DNA from: Chitinispirillia bacterium
GTDB taxonomy: Bacteria; Fibrobacterota; Chitinivibrionia; Chitinivibrionales; Chitinispirillaceae
Length of the DNA: 50,885 nt
Direction of reading: 5' to 3'
Assembly (NCBI GenBank): GCA_009784115.1
Contig: WRCH01000008.1
Location: 1-50,885 of the forward strand
Numbering within the stretch: position 1 is the stretch's first letter; every line of letters begins with the position of its first letter. Position numbers and translations under genes: made by a program. Shown one piece after another: positions 1-8,296 of this stretch. The notes under the pieces are model-generated. The model was not told where the DNA came from, did not search any database, and saw only the letters and a program-made list of their open reading frames with translations.

Positions 1-255
1 GGGGTTGCGTGCGCGTAACCGTACCAGCGCCTCCTGCATCCTCCGCTCCCCAGGGGCTAAAGCCCCTGGTTACATCCTTGCACCCCTAAAGGGGTGCGGA
101 TTTCCTTAAGTTGACTGCATTGCACGCTTCCCCCCGTACGGCCCGGGGTTGTGTGACGGCGCCCCGTTGGGGCTAAGAAGAAATATTAGAGAAAATTCAG
201 TCCCAAGGTCTATTCGTTATTATGGCACGGTTATTGTTTCAATATAAGACCCACT
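1..255. repeat. Palindrome cluster at left end, no gene
   Basis: No convincing gene is seen here. The stretch holds short GC-rich palindromes: a 20-base one at 50-69 (arms CCAGGGGCT / AGCCCCTGG), one at 81-96 (CACCCCT / AGGGGTG), and GCCCC-GTT-GGGGC at 161-173. Bases 1-26 are identical to the last 26 bases of the window. Bases 103-123 recur as their reverse complement at 50767-50787. Similar palindromes occur at 18449-18495, 19664-19775 and 50809-50862, so this is a dispersed family. It resembles REP-like intergenic repeats, but I cannot name the family. Confidence 0.75.
223..238 (+). promoter_or_regulatory. Possible sigma54-type -24/-12 element
   Basis: A TGGCACG block at 223-229 is followed, at the spacing expected for an RpoN promoter, by TTGT at 234-237 (consensus TTGC). 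The -24 half is perfect and the -12 half has one mismatch. It sits only about 18 bases before the annotated ATG of the M23 peptidase, which would leave a very short leader. Either the true start is later or the match is fortuitous. Confidence is low. Confidence 0.3.
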
Positions 256-945
256 ATGATATTTCTCATAAATGAAAATAAATCGCGCAGACCGCAGAGG
301 TTATCCTCAATACATATTATATTAGCTGCCGTTCTCACTGTTTTTGTTATTTTGGGATATAGCCGGATTTTTCATAGCATAAGTGCGTGTCTGCTTGAGC
401 GCAGCGCGTTTAGCGCTGAAATTAAAAAACATGAGCGCCTTACTCAGCGCTCCGCGGCGCTGAATGAGCATCTCATTACATTAATCCAGCCCTCATACTA
501 TACTTTTCCGGCAGAATACGCCCCCGCTCACCCGTCGTCTGTTCCGCGCGGTATACCGTCAAAAGGATATATCACCTCACACTTTGGCTCTCGAACCGAT
601 CCTATTTCTCATGGAACAGCGTTTCACCTTGGTGTTGATATCGCGCAGTTAGCCGGTAAACCGGTTTGGGCGACCGCAAACGGAAAGGTGATTTTCGCGG
701 GCAGAAAACAGTATGGTGGAAATGTGGTAGAGGTGGATCATTTTGAAAGCGGCTATAAAACCATTTACGCTCATTTGCAAGCGATTAACGTGAGAGTTGG
801 GGAGAGCGTCGTGAGAGGTCAGAAATTAGGTACGGTAGGCACCACCGGAAGATCCACCGGTCCGCATCTGCATTACGAGGTTCATTTTAAGGGTAAACCG
901 ATAGACCCGGTATTGGTTATGGTTGATCCTGATGTTATGCTGTAG
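256..945 (+). CDS. M23 family metallopeptidase (LytM/EnvC-like)
   Basis: Predicted membrane-anchored zinc peptidase acting on peptidoglycan cross-links, 229 aa. A hydrophobic segment at about residues 19-36 looks like an N-terminal membrane anchor. A short linker then leads to a complete LytM/M23 domain at about residues 100-222. The family zinc ligands appear as H124 and D128 (HLGVD) and H206 in the HLH motif. The conserved catalytic histidines appear as H173 (YAHL) and H204, so the domain looks active rather than a degenerate EnvC-type activator. The ATG has no strong ribosome-binding site. The gene stands alone; a copy of the 105-bp inverted repeat begins seven bases after its stop. Family assignment is firm, the exact cell-wall role is not. 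Confidence 0.9.
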   Translation: MIFLINENKSRRPQRLSSIHIILAAVLTVFVILGYSRIFHSISACLLERSAFSAEIKKHERLTQRSAALNEHLITLIQPSYYTFPAEYAPAHPSSVPRGIPSKGYITSHFGSRTDPISHGTAFHLGVDIAQLAGKPVWATANGKVIFAGRKQYGGNVVEVDHFESGYKTIYAHLQAINVRVGESVVRGQKLGTVGTTGRSTGPHLHYEVHFKGKPIDPVLVMVDPDVML

Positions 946-951
946 ATTCGC

Positions 952-1056
952 TATACTGAGTAACGGCATAAATCTACACCGCACCGCACGCAACTGCACG
1001 TAGAGCCGTGAGGTTGCTTAGCGGCACAGTGTAGATTTATGCCGTGAAGCGGTATA
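952..1056. repeat. Dispersed ~105-bp inverted repeat, copy A
   Basis: Imperfect palindrome with a perfect 16-base arm pair (964-979 and 1029-1044), with outer ends TATAC and GTATA. The centre contains GCACGCAACTGCACG and GCTTAGCGGCACAGTG, both conserved in the other copies (17044-17143, 26570-26665, 41628-41733 inverted, 50711-50767 truncated). It lies just after the M23 gene stop and could fold into a long RNA hairpin, so it may double as a transcript end. TATA-flanked ends and dispersal suggest a MITE-like element (inference). Confidence 0.8.
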
Positions 1057-1096
1057 ACACTCAAAGGTTCGCCCCTATTTTTTTGTATCTATACCC

Positions 1097-1128
1097 CAAT
1101 CCTGAATTATATTGTTATATCAGGATTG
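1097..1128. promoter_or_regulatory. Inverted repeat upstream of lipoprotein pair
   Basis: A perfect 9-base inverted repeat (CAATCCTGA / TCAGGATTG) separated by a 14-base AT-rich spacer lies 63 bases before the lipoprotein start at 1191. There is no following T-run, so it is not a standard terminator. A dyad operator for the downstream pair is possible. Confidence 0.3.
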
Positions 1129-1190
1129 TAACCCTCTAATCTGAGTTTGAAATTTTTAATTTTAAAAAATTTTTTCAGGAGATTTGCGGT

Positions 1191-2261
1191 ATGAGTAAAC
1201 TACGCTTATTGAGCGTGCTGTTCGCGGCAATGTTTGCGGTGACGGCGTTTATTGGATGTGATGGCAGCAGCGGCGGCGGTACCGGCCCCGGAGTTCAGCG
1301 GGATTCTGATTTGATAGGCTATTGGGAGAATAATTCGGGCGGTGTTTTTGGAGGTGCGTGGGAGTTCAAAAGCGACGGCGCTTTGAATCAGTATCTTCCG
1401 AATATTGGAGATCCTATGGAATATACCTGGTATACTAAAGACGGCAGTATACACCTTACGCTTAAAGGTTTGCAGCAGGAAAGTCCGTCTATGCCCTATG
1501 GGTTCAACAGCGACAAGACTGAGTTGACACTGAATATACTTGGGGCGCCTCTCATTTATACCAAGAAGAGCGGCGGCGGCGATAACGGCAGAAGTTTTGA
1601 TTTAGGATTAGTCGGTACATGGGAGCTGTTAGCAGATGGTGTTCCTGATCCGGATCATGCTTACGTATTTTACAGCGATGAAACGTTCTCCTTTAACGGT
1701 GATAATAAGGGTAAAGCGCAGACAGAGGATGGTAATTTTTACTCTGTACAATTCCCGAACGACCCGTTGTTCTCTTATGTAATCAGTTCGGATGGAAATA
1801 CGCTTACTGTTACATCTGCCGGTATAAGCAGTGTTTATGCAAAGAAGGGCAGCATCGGCGGCGGCGATACTGTTATTGATTCACGGTTAGTTGGTACCTG
1901 GGAGTCGGCGGCGGCCGGTACGGTAATCATGTCCTACACGTTTACTAACGATGGATCACATTTTTTAAACGGTGAGACTATCGGTTATAAGGTAGTAACA
2001 AAAAACAATATTATCTATTCGGTAATAGACGGTGATGAAGCGGAGCTGTACGGTTATACAATCAGCTCAGACGGCAATACGCTTACTCTTTCAGTTGACG
2101 GGATAGAGATTGGGAGTTACACTAGGAAGGTAAATACCGGCGGCGGTGAAGATGGCGGCGGCAGCGGTGGTGACAATGGCGGCAATAACAGTACCCACCA
2201 TCTTGTTTTAACTGATAATGAGGCGTTGTTAGACGCTGAATATGGTATACGGTATGAGTAA
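1191..2261 (+). CDS. Lipoprotein with three repeated lipocalin-like domains
   Basis: Unrecognised surface or periplasmic lipoprotein, 356 aa. A signal peptide ends in a lipobox-like sequence with the acylated cysteine at about residue 23 (AFIGC). Three repeats of about 95 aa follow, each opening with a (D/R)LVGTWE-type strand, then a YTF-SDG-type hairpin and a SDGNTLTL-type strand. This pattern recalls lipocalin-like beta-barrel repeats. GGG-rich linkers join them. After repeat 3 a long G/D/N-rich linker ends in about 20 non-repeat residues rather than another domain, as if a fourth domain had been lost. The start is supported by AGGAGA upstream. The stop overlaps the start of the next, paralogous gene. 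Function unknown. Confidence 0.75.
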   Translation: MSKLRLLSVLFAAMFAVTAFIGCDGSSGGGTGPGVQRDSDLIGYWENNSGGVFGGAWEFKSDGALNQYLPNIGDPMEYTWYTKDGSIHLTLKGLQQESPSMPYGFNSDKTELTLNILGAPLIYTKKSGGGDNGRSFDLGLVGTWELLADGVPDPDHAYVFYSDETFSFNGDNKGKAQTEDGNFYSVQFPNDPLFSYVISSDGNTLTVTSAGISSVYAKKGSIGGGDTVIDSRLVGTWESAAAGTVIMSYTFTNDGSHFLNGETIGYKVVTKNNIIYSVIDGDEAELYGYTISSDGNTLTLSVDGIEIGSYTRKVNTGGGEDGGGSGGDNGGNNSTHHLVLTDNEALLDAEYGIRYE

Positions 2262-3189
2262 AATACGTTTATTTGTTTTACTGTTCGCGGCAGTATTCGC
2301 GATGACGGCGGTGTTCGTTGGATGTGATGGCAGCGGCGCCGGTAACGATAATGACGGTGACACCCCGCCATCCTACAGCATTGATCCTGAATTAGCAGGC
2401 GCATGGGAGTATATAGCGGCAGGCAGGGTGCTTTTGGCGTACACGTTTAACAGTGATGGAACATATTTCATAGACGGTGAAAAACAGCCTTTTAAGGTGA
2501 TGACAAAAAATGATACGATCTATACAGCAGAGAGTGATAAAGAGGTTAAAAAGTACAGTTATAAAATCAGCGGCGGCACGCTTACTCTTACAAATCTCAG
2601 CACCGGGAACAAAGTTGCGGATTTTACTAAGGAGGGCAGCGGCGGCAGTAATAATGGCAGCGGCAACAACGTAACTTTTGATTTGGAATTAGTAGGTATA
2701 TGGGTATCGCCCAGCGGAACCCACGAGTTTAGAAGTGACAGAACATATCTGAGGCATGGCGTTATTCAGCCTGATAAATTGGTAACAAGAGGCGGTGTAA
2801 TCTATTCTGTGGCTGTTGATAATGTAGAGACAGAGATATTCCGATACGCAATCCTCTCTAACGGCACTGAACTTATTCTTACATACGATGGCGGCGGGTT
2901 TATTGAGCTTACCAAGCAGCAGGGCAGCGGCCGCGATCTTGATCCAAGGTTAGTGGGTACATGGGAGCTTTTAGTGGATGGTGCAGCTGATCCCAATGAG
3001 GCGTATACATTTAACAGCGACGGGATGTCCTCTTATAACGGTATTCCATTAGGTAAATTAGAGACAGAAAATGGTAAGCTGTACCCTGCAGGAAGTAATT
3101 CGGAACTGTTTACTTACGTAATCAGTCCGGATGGTCAAACGCTTTCTGCAACAACTGCCGGTATAACTTTACATTGGGCTAAAAAATAA
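2254..3189 (+). CDS. Paralogous lipoprotein with three repeated domains
   Basis: Tandem paralogue of the preceding lipoprotein, 311 aa from the chosen start. I chose the ATG at 2254 (MSKIRLF) over the in-frame ATG at 2242, because the first 25 codons then align with the start of the upstream gene at both protein and DNA level, including the shared GGTATGAGTAAA context. A signal peptide and lipobox (FVGC, about residue 24) precede three repeats, each beginning ELAGAWE, ELVGIWV or RLVGTWE. The last repeat resembles repeat 2 of the upstream gene most closely (DPNEAYTFNSDG versus DPDHAYVFYSDE), which suggests duplication with domain shuffling. The start overlaps the upstream stop by eight bases, implying coupled translation. 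Function unknown. Confidence 0.75.
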   Translation: MSKIRLFVLLFAAVFAMTAVFVGCDGSGAGNDNDGDTPPSYSIDPELAGAWEYIAAGRVLLAYTFNSDGTYFIDGEKQPFKVMTKNDTIYTAESDKEVKKYSYKISGGTLTLTNLSTGNKVADFTKEGSGGSNNGSGNNVTFDLELVGIWVSPSGTHEFRSDRTYLRHGVIQPDKLVTRGGVIYSVAVDNVETEIFRYAILSNGTELILTYDGGGFIELTKQQGSGRDLDPRLVGTWELLVDGAADPNEAYTFNSDGMSSYNGIPLGKLETENGKLYPAGSNSELFTYVISPDGQTLSATTAGITLHWAKK

Positions 3190-3206
3190 ACTAGGGTTAT
3201 TTATAG

Positions 3207-3887
3207 ATGGATAACGGTTCAACCCTTGAGTCCCGCCTCAAAGAGATGCGCGATAGAATCGCGTCTGCGTGCTCGCGGGCGGGACGCGGCGCGGAGTCGG
3301 TGCGGCTTATCGCCGTCACCAAAAATCACAGCGCCGATACTGTGCAGAGACTTATTGATCTTGGGGTGACTGATATTGGTGAAAACCGCGTTCAGGAGAT
3401 AGAGAGCAAGGCGCCGTATCTCAAAGGTGATTACACGCTGCACATGATAGGTCACCTGCAAACAAATAAGGCGCAAAAGGTATGGCCCCATGTAGGGTGG
3501 ATTCAGTCAATAGATAGAGAACGTCTTATAGAGCGCCTTGATTCAATCTATCCCGGCGGCCCCAAAATGCAGGTGCTTGTAGAAGTGAACACTTCCGGCG
3601 AAGAGTCAAAATCAGGATGTGATCCCAAAACGTGTGAAACGCTCTGTGAGCTTGTTACCAAAAGTAAATCACTCGAACTAAAAGGACTTATGACAATAGG
3701 ACCTCTTAATGGTGATGAGCGCGCGGTAAAGAGTGCATTTCAACGGTTACGGAAGCTGTCGGAAAAATGCTGCTCATGGATTGACGCACCGGAGCTCTCA
3801 ATGGGAATGAGCGGCGATTTTGAATGGGCGATAGAGCAGGGATCAACAATGGTACGCATAGGAACCGCGCTTGTTGGTGAGAGGTAA
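3207..3887 (+). CDS. yggS: YggS/PROSC family PLP homeostasis protein
   Basis: Single-domain alanine-racemase-fold protein of 226 aa, the usual length. It binds pyridoxal 5'-phosphate and buffers free PLP and amino-acid pools; no enzymatic reaction is established for the family. The PLP lysine is K39 in LIAVTKN. Other family signatures are IGENRVQE, HMIGHLQTNK, VEVNTSGEESKSG near residue 125, GLMTIGP and LSMGMSGDFEWAIEQGSTMVRIG at the C terminus. It lies 17 bases after the lipoprotein pair and about 140 bases before divIVA. yggS (ylmE) next to divIVA is a recurring arrangement in other phyla, where the genes sit close to division functions. Confidence 0.95.
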   Translation: MDNGSTLESRLKEMRDRIASACSRAGRGAESVRLIAVTKNHSADTVQRLIDLGVTDIGENRVQEIESKAPYLKGDYTLHMIGHLQTNKAQKVWPHVGWIQSIDRERLIERLDSIYPGGPKMQVLVEVNTSGEESKSGCDPKTCETLCELVTKSKSLELKGLMTIGPLNGDERAVKSAFQRLRKLSEKCCSWIDAPELSMGMSGDFEWAIEQGSTMVRIGTALVGER

Positions 3888-3943
3888 AAAACAGCTCCGT
3901 CTCCAAATGGGATACCGCCTCTGCCTACTCATTATATTATATT

Positions 3944-4007
3944 TGTTAGTTACAGGAAGTATCTGCGGATAAATGATGATTTGACGCTTAATGCGCAATA
4001 ACTAACA
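3944..4007. promoter_or_regulatory. Inverted repeat in the yggS-divIVA gap
   Basis: A perfect 9-base inverted repeat (TGTTAGTTA at 3944-3952, TAACTAACA at 3999-4007) brackets 46 bases that include a TTGACG hexamer at 3981-3986. It ends 20 bases before the divIVA ATG. It could be an operator or leader stem for divIVA. No obvious -10 box is seen at proper spacing, so this is tentative. Confidence 0.25.
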
Positions 4008-4027
4008 CATAAGAAAGCGAACCGAAG

Positions 4028-4651
4028 ATGAAACTTACGCCTCTTGACATTAGAAAGCAGCCGTTCCCCAAGGTTATAAGGGGATTTGATCCTGACGCGG
4101 TCAACAGTTTCCTTGAGCATGTGGCTAATGACTTTCAGGAGATTGTAAGTCAGAATAACGAGTTTGCAACTAAGCTCAAAGCGCTGGAGCAGCAGCTTGA
4201 GAGTTATACCAAAATCGAAAAGGTGTTAAACGAAACGCTCCTCACCGCCCAAAGAAGCAGCGACGAAGCGAAAGTAAACGCCCAAAAAGAGGCTGAGCTT
4301 ATAATAAAAGACGCCCACATCCGTGCCGATCGCTACGAGAGCGAAACGCGCCGCCGTGTTGACTTGCTCGAAAATGAGATTATCTCCATACGCAACCAGC
4401 GCGACAGCTTCCTCGCGCGCTTCAGCGCGATGCTCACAACTCAGCAGAATCTGCTTGAGGTAATAAGCGGCGAACTGCGAAGCGGCGACACTATATCAAT
4501 GCGTTCTAAACAGGAACAGCAGCCTGAACCCGAACAAAAACAATATCAGCAATTGAAGACGAGTGCGTCTATTATTAAGGATGATGATTACGGTGATGAC
4601 GATGATGAGGTGGTTGGCGATATGCCGTCTCAGCCCGTTATCATTGGGTGA
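4028..4651 (+). CDS. divIVA: DivIVA domain protein
   Basis: Coiled-coil cytoplasmic protein of 207 aa. The N-terminal DivIVA signature occupies residues 1-40 (LTPLDIRKQPF, RGFDPDAVNSFLEHV). In the family this part binds curved membrane and recruits division or growth proteins. A long heptad-rich coiled coil follows at about residues 40-150, and a Q/E-rich then acidic DDD-rich tail at about 165-200. Its position after yggS and upstream (by two cassettes) of ileS matches the ylm-divIVA-ileS neighbourhood of other bacteria and supports a division or septum role. DivIVA in a Gram-negative envelope is less usual but known from several phyla. Confidence 0.88.
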   Translation: MKLTPLDIRKQPFPKVIRGFDPDAVNSFLEHVANDFQEIVSQNNEFATKLKALEQQLESYTKIEKVLNETLLTAQRSSDEAKVNAQKEAELIIKDAHIRADRYESETRRRVDLLENEIISIRNQRDSFLARFSAMLTTQQNLLEVISGELRSGDTISMRSKQEQQPEPEQKQYQQLKTSASIIKDDDYGDDDDEVVGDMPSQPVIIG

Positions 4652-4789
4652 GACAGCGGCAGTCAATTCAATAAGATATATGGATGATTATAAATCACTC
4701 TTATGATAATGATGTTAATATAAAGACTCGGCAAAGTGACAAGGTTTGTCATGCGCCGTTCTGATCACAGTTAAAAAGGATTCTAAACC

Positions 4790-5617
4790 ATGGAACAACT
4801 CTTCGAAAAAATTCAGGAAGCAAAATCATTTATTCAAAGTAAAGTCGGACAGGATACAAAACCTGCCTTTGGGATTATCCTTGGCACAGGACTTGGCGGA
4901 TTGGCAAAAAGTATCCAGGCAAAACACGTAATCCCTTATGAAGAGATCCCTCACTTTCCTCTTTCTACAGTTGAAGAACATGCCGGTAAACTTATCTTTG
5001 GAACTCTGGCAGGTAAAGAGGTTATGGCCATGCAGGGGCGTTTTCATTTTTATGAGGGCTACTCCATGCAGCAGATTGTTTTTCCTGTACGGGTGATGAA
5101 GTTTTTGGACGTCAAGACACTCATTATATCAAACGCCTGCGGCGGGATAAATCCGCTTTTCCCTCCGGGGACGATTATGAATATTACAGATCATATTAAT
5201 TTACTGCCGGGAAACCCGCTCATCGGCCCTAATGATCCGCGCGTTGGTCTTCGTTTCCCTGACATGTCTGAGCCTTATTCAAATGAGCTGATTGAATTAG
5301 CCGCCAAAGTGGCTCTTGACAACAAAATAAAACTTGAAAGAGGCGTCTACGCCGCAATGACCGGCCCGTCGCTTGAAACAAAAGCTGAATACCGGATGTT
5401 GAAAATTTTGGGGGCTGACGTAATAGGCATGAGTACAGTTCCCGAAGTGATCGCGGCAGTACATGCGGGGATTAAGGTTCTTGGGTTTTCGGTGATTACA
5501 GATTCCTGTCTGCCCGACGCGCTTGAACCGGCTGACATTAAAAAAATTATTGCTGTTGCCGATAAGGCGGAGCCAGTGCTTGTAAAGCTAATCGAGAAAG
5601 TTTTGACGGCGTTATAA
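4790..5617 (+). CDS. punA: Purine nucleoside phosphorylase, class I trimeric type
   Basis: Cytosolic enzyme of 275 aa that converts inosine or guanosine plus phosphate to free base plus ribose-1-phosphate in purine salvage. Family features are [12 protein letters not shown] near residue 27 (phosphate loop), the GRFHFYEGY phosphate/ribose segment near residue 84, NACGGIN near 118, [15 protein letters not shown] near 190 and [11 protein letters not shown] near 214. Asn in the VITDSC segment near residue 240 is replaced by Asp, so base specificity should not be assumed. The ATG at 4790 is preceded by AAGGA. It stands between divIVA and the restriction-modification cassette and is probably a resident gene. 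Confidence 0.93.
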   Translation: MEQLFEKIQEAKSFIQSKVGQDTKPAFGIILGTGLGGLAKSIQAKHVIPYEEIPHFPLSTVEEHAGKLIFGTLAGKEVMAMQGRFHFYEGYSMQQIVFPVRVMKFLDVKTLIISNACGGINPLFPPGTIMNITDHINLLPGNPLIGPNDPRVGLRFPDMSEPYSNELIELAAKVALDNKIKLERGVYAAMTGPSLETKAEYRMLKILGADVIGMSTVPEVIAAVHAGIKVLGFSVITDSCLPDALEPADIKKIIAVADKAEPVLVKLIEKVLTAL

Positions 5618-5727
5618 AAGGGTAGTATTGTTGGTATGTACATTATACAGAGAACGTGAAATTGTTTTTTATTTTTATGAGTTGATACTGGCGGTAAAAC
5701 AGTAATGTATCGTAATAGTAACATTTT

Positions 5728-8292
5728 ATGAAAAAAACAAAATCATATAAATACGAGCAGCCGGCGGTTGAATTGCTGAAAGTGGCGGAACGTTGTGTGC
5801 CATATAATCCGCGTACGTATGTCAGCCTGTTCAGTAGTGCCGGTGTAGGTTGTTATGGCTTCAAAGAGAGCTTATTTCACTGTGTAGCTACAGTGGAATT
5901 ATTGGAAAGACGACTTAAAATTCAAGCGCATAATCAAAAATGTACCCATGAAGATGGCTATATTAGTGGAGATTTAACTACAAAAGAGGTAAAAGATAAA
6001 GTCTTTGCCGAACTGAATCGGTGGAAGAGGCTGTATAACGTAGGTGATTTGGATGTCTTAATCGCCACCCCGCCATGTCAGGGAATGTCAGTTGCCAATC
6101 ATAAGAAAAAAGATGAATTGAAACGTAATTCTTTAGTAATCGAGTCAATTAAACTTACCAAAGAGATAAAGCCTAAATTTTTCATTTTTGAAAACGTTAG
6201 AGCGTTTCTTACGTCAATTTGTACGGATATTGATAATGAAGATAAGCCTATTGGACAAGCTATAGACTATAATTTATCCGGTTATTATAATATCCATACA
6301 CAAATACTTAATTTTAAAAATTACGGTAGTCCATCAAGCCGTACACGAACACTCGTGATTGGGGTTCGTAAAGACCTGAAAGAAATTACACCGATAGATG
6401 TTTTTCCCGATCAACATCCCGAACGAACTTTACGTGATATTATAGGTCATCTGCCATCTCTAAAAAAAATGGGCGAACTAAGCAGGAACGATATCTATCA
6501 TAATTTTCGTCAATATTCGCCACATATGGAAAATTGGATTGCAAATATTAAAGAGGGGCAATCTGCATTTGAAAATACAGATCAAACAAAAATACCACAT
6601 CGTATTAAAGATGGTGTTATTGTTTACAACACACACAAAAATGGTGATAAATATACTCGTCAATACTGGGATAAAGTAGCCCCGTGTATTCATACTCGTA
6701 ATGATATTTTAGCAAGCCAAAACACCATTCATCCAACGGATAATAGGGTTTTTAGTGTTAGAGAAGTTATGCTGATGATGTCTGTCCCCAATTCGTTTAA
6801 ATGGTCTGAAATATCTTTAGATAAACTTAATGCTATGTCACTCAAAGAGAAGTCTGAGTTTCTAAAAAAAGAAGAAATGAACATCCGCCAGTGTTTGGGA
6901 GAGGCAGTGCCAACGGCCATTTTACGGCAGATTGCAAATAAAATCGGTAAATTTTTATCGCAAAATGAATATACTGAACATGAATTTGTTGATATTATCC
7001 AGGAAAAAAAATTAGTAGAACACAAACGTCTGCTGAAATATATTAGTGAAGACACTTCGATGAGTTTTGCGCAATTGTCTAAGATTGCCGAACTGGCTAA
7101 TGCGCAGAGAGAAAATAATGCCGCTTTCTATACGCGTCAGGATATATGCTACTCAATAATCAAAAATCTGCCCGAAGCAAAAACGTATACGACGCTTAAT
7201 ATATTGGAGCCGTCTATCGGGGTTGGTAATTTTTTGCCGATATTGATTAAAAAATACAAAAGTGTTCCTGTTGTCAATATTGATGTGGTGGATGTTGACA
7301 AAAATAACATTGAATTGCTGAGAGAGTTGGTCAAAAAAATAGACATTCCGTCAAATATTTCAATTAACTACATTAATGATGATTTTTTATTGCACCCATT
7401 TGAAAAACGTTATGATATTATTGTTGGAAATCCGCCATATAAGAAAATCATAAAAGAGAAAACGAAATTGTCACATTATAAAGCAAATGCATATAACGAT
7501 GATACAAATAATGTATTTGCTTTTTTTATCGAAAAAGCGATGTGGCTAGGTGATACAGTTTCGTTAATTGTACCCAAAAGTGTAATTAATGCGCCTGAGT
7601 TTAATAAAACTCGCAAGTTGATGAATAAACACCGTATTTCACGAATAATTGACTTCGGTGAAAAAGGTTTTAAAGGAGTAAAAATTGAAACAATTAGTTT
7701 CATTTTAAATACAAAAGAGAAATCGGATATTACGGTTGTTGAATCATATATTACGAATGGCGTGTTTGCGCACAAGCAATCCTACATTGCAGACAGCTTT
7801 TTTCCGTATTGGTTGATATATCGTAATGAGTACTTTGATACAGTTGCCGCTAAACTAAAATTTAATATTTTTAAAGCGTACAGAGATAGATGTATCACAA
7901 AAGCTATAACCAAAAATATTGGTAAGATCAGAGTGCTAAAGTCTCGCAATATAGGAAATAATGAGATAATTGATATTCCCGACTATGATTGCTACATGGA
8001 TGATATAAGTTATTTGGATGTTACCAAATTTTTAAATCAAAAAAACTGTATTTTATTGCCAAATCTTACGTACAGTCCTCGTGCCTGTATTTTACCGCCA
8101 AATAGCATTGCCGATGGTTCAGTTGCAATCCTTACGCCGATAGACAAAAATACAAAAATGACGGAGCGCGATTTGGCGTTTTACGCGACAGATGAGTTTA
8201 CAAAATTTTATGCAGTAGCTAGAAATATGGGAAGCAGATCATTAAACATTGATAATAACTCCGTTTTCTTTTTTGGAAAGTTAAAGCAATAA
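5728..8292 (+). CDS. Fused m5C-m6A DNA methyltransferase of a type II R-M system
   Basis: Single 854-aa polypeptide carrying two complete methyltransferase domains. Residues about 30-415 form a C5-cytosine methyltransferase: motif I FSSAGVGCYGF (35-45), motif IV TPPCQGMS with catalytic C117, motif VI ENV (155-157), motif VIII SRTRT (about 204-208) and C-terminal motifs IX-X ending in GEAVPTAILRQIANKI. Residues about 450-854 form an N6-adenine methyltransferase with SAM motif EPSIGVGNF (494-502), catalytic NPPY (568-571) and a C-terminal region likely to be the target-recognition domain. Fused m5C/m6A enzymes are known for type IIS systems with asymmetric sites, for example M.Esp3I, where each strand needs a different methylation. 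The gene is AT-richer than its neighbours and lies four bases before an HNH nuclease gene. Recognition sequence unknown. Confidence 0.92.
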   Translation: MKKTKSYKYEQPAVELLKVAERCVPYNPRTYVSLFSSAGVGCYGFKESLFHCVATVELLERRLKIQAHNQKCTHEDGYISGDLTTKEVKDKVFAELNRWKRLYNVGDLDVLIATPPCQGMSVANHKKKDELKRNSLVIESIKLTKEIKPKFFIFENVRAFLTSICTDIDNEDKPIGQAIDYNLSGYYNIHTQILNFKNYGSPSSRTRTLVIGVRKDLKEITPIDVFPDQHPERTLRDIIGHLPSLKKMGELSRNDIYHNFRQYSPHMENWIANIKEGQSAFENTDQTKIPHRIKDGVIVYNTHKNGDKYTRQYWDKVAPCIHTRNDILASQNTIHPTDNRVFSVREVMLMMSVPNSFKWSEISLDKLNAMSLKEKSEFLKKEEMNIRQCLGEAVPTAILRQIANKIGKFLSQNEYTEHEFVDIIQEKKLVEHKRLLKYISEDTSMSFAQLSKIAELANAQRENNAAFYTRQDICYSIIKNLPEAKTYTTLNILEPSIGVGNFLPILIKKYKSVPVVNIDVVDVDKNNIELLRELVKKIDIPSNISINYINDDFLLHPFEKRYDIIVGNPPYKKIIKEKTKLSHYKANAYNDDTNNVFAFFIEKAMWLGDTVSLIVPKSVINAPEFNKTRKLMNKHRISRIIDFGEKGFKGVKIETISFILNTKEKSDITVVESYITNGVFAHKQSYIADSFFPYWLIYRNEYFDTVAAKLKFNIFKAYRDRCITKAITKNIGKIRVLKSRNIGNNEIIDIPDYDCYMDDISYLDVTKFLNQKNCILLPNLTYSPRACILPPNSIADGSVAILTPIDKNTKMTERDLAFYATDEFTKFYAVARNMGSRSLNIDNNSVFFFGKLKQ

Positions 8293-8296
8293 ATAT

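Noticed and set aside
952-1056. Integron attC site
   Set aside because: The size and imperfect palindrome fit, but the terminal RYYYAAC/GTTRRRY core sites are missing; ends are TATAC/GTATA, and no integrase or cassette array is nearby.
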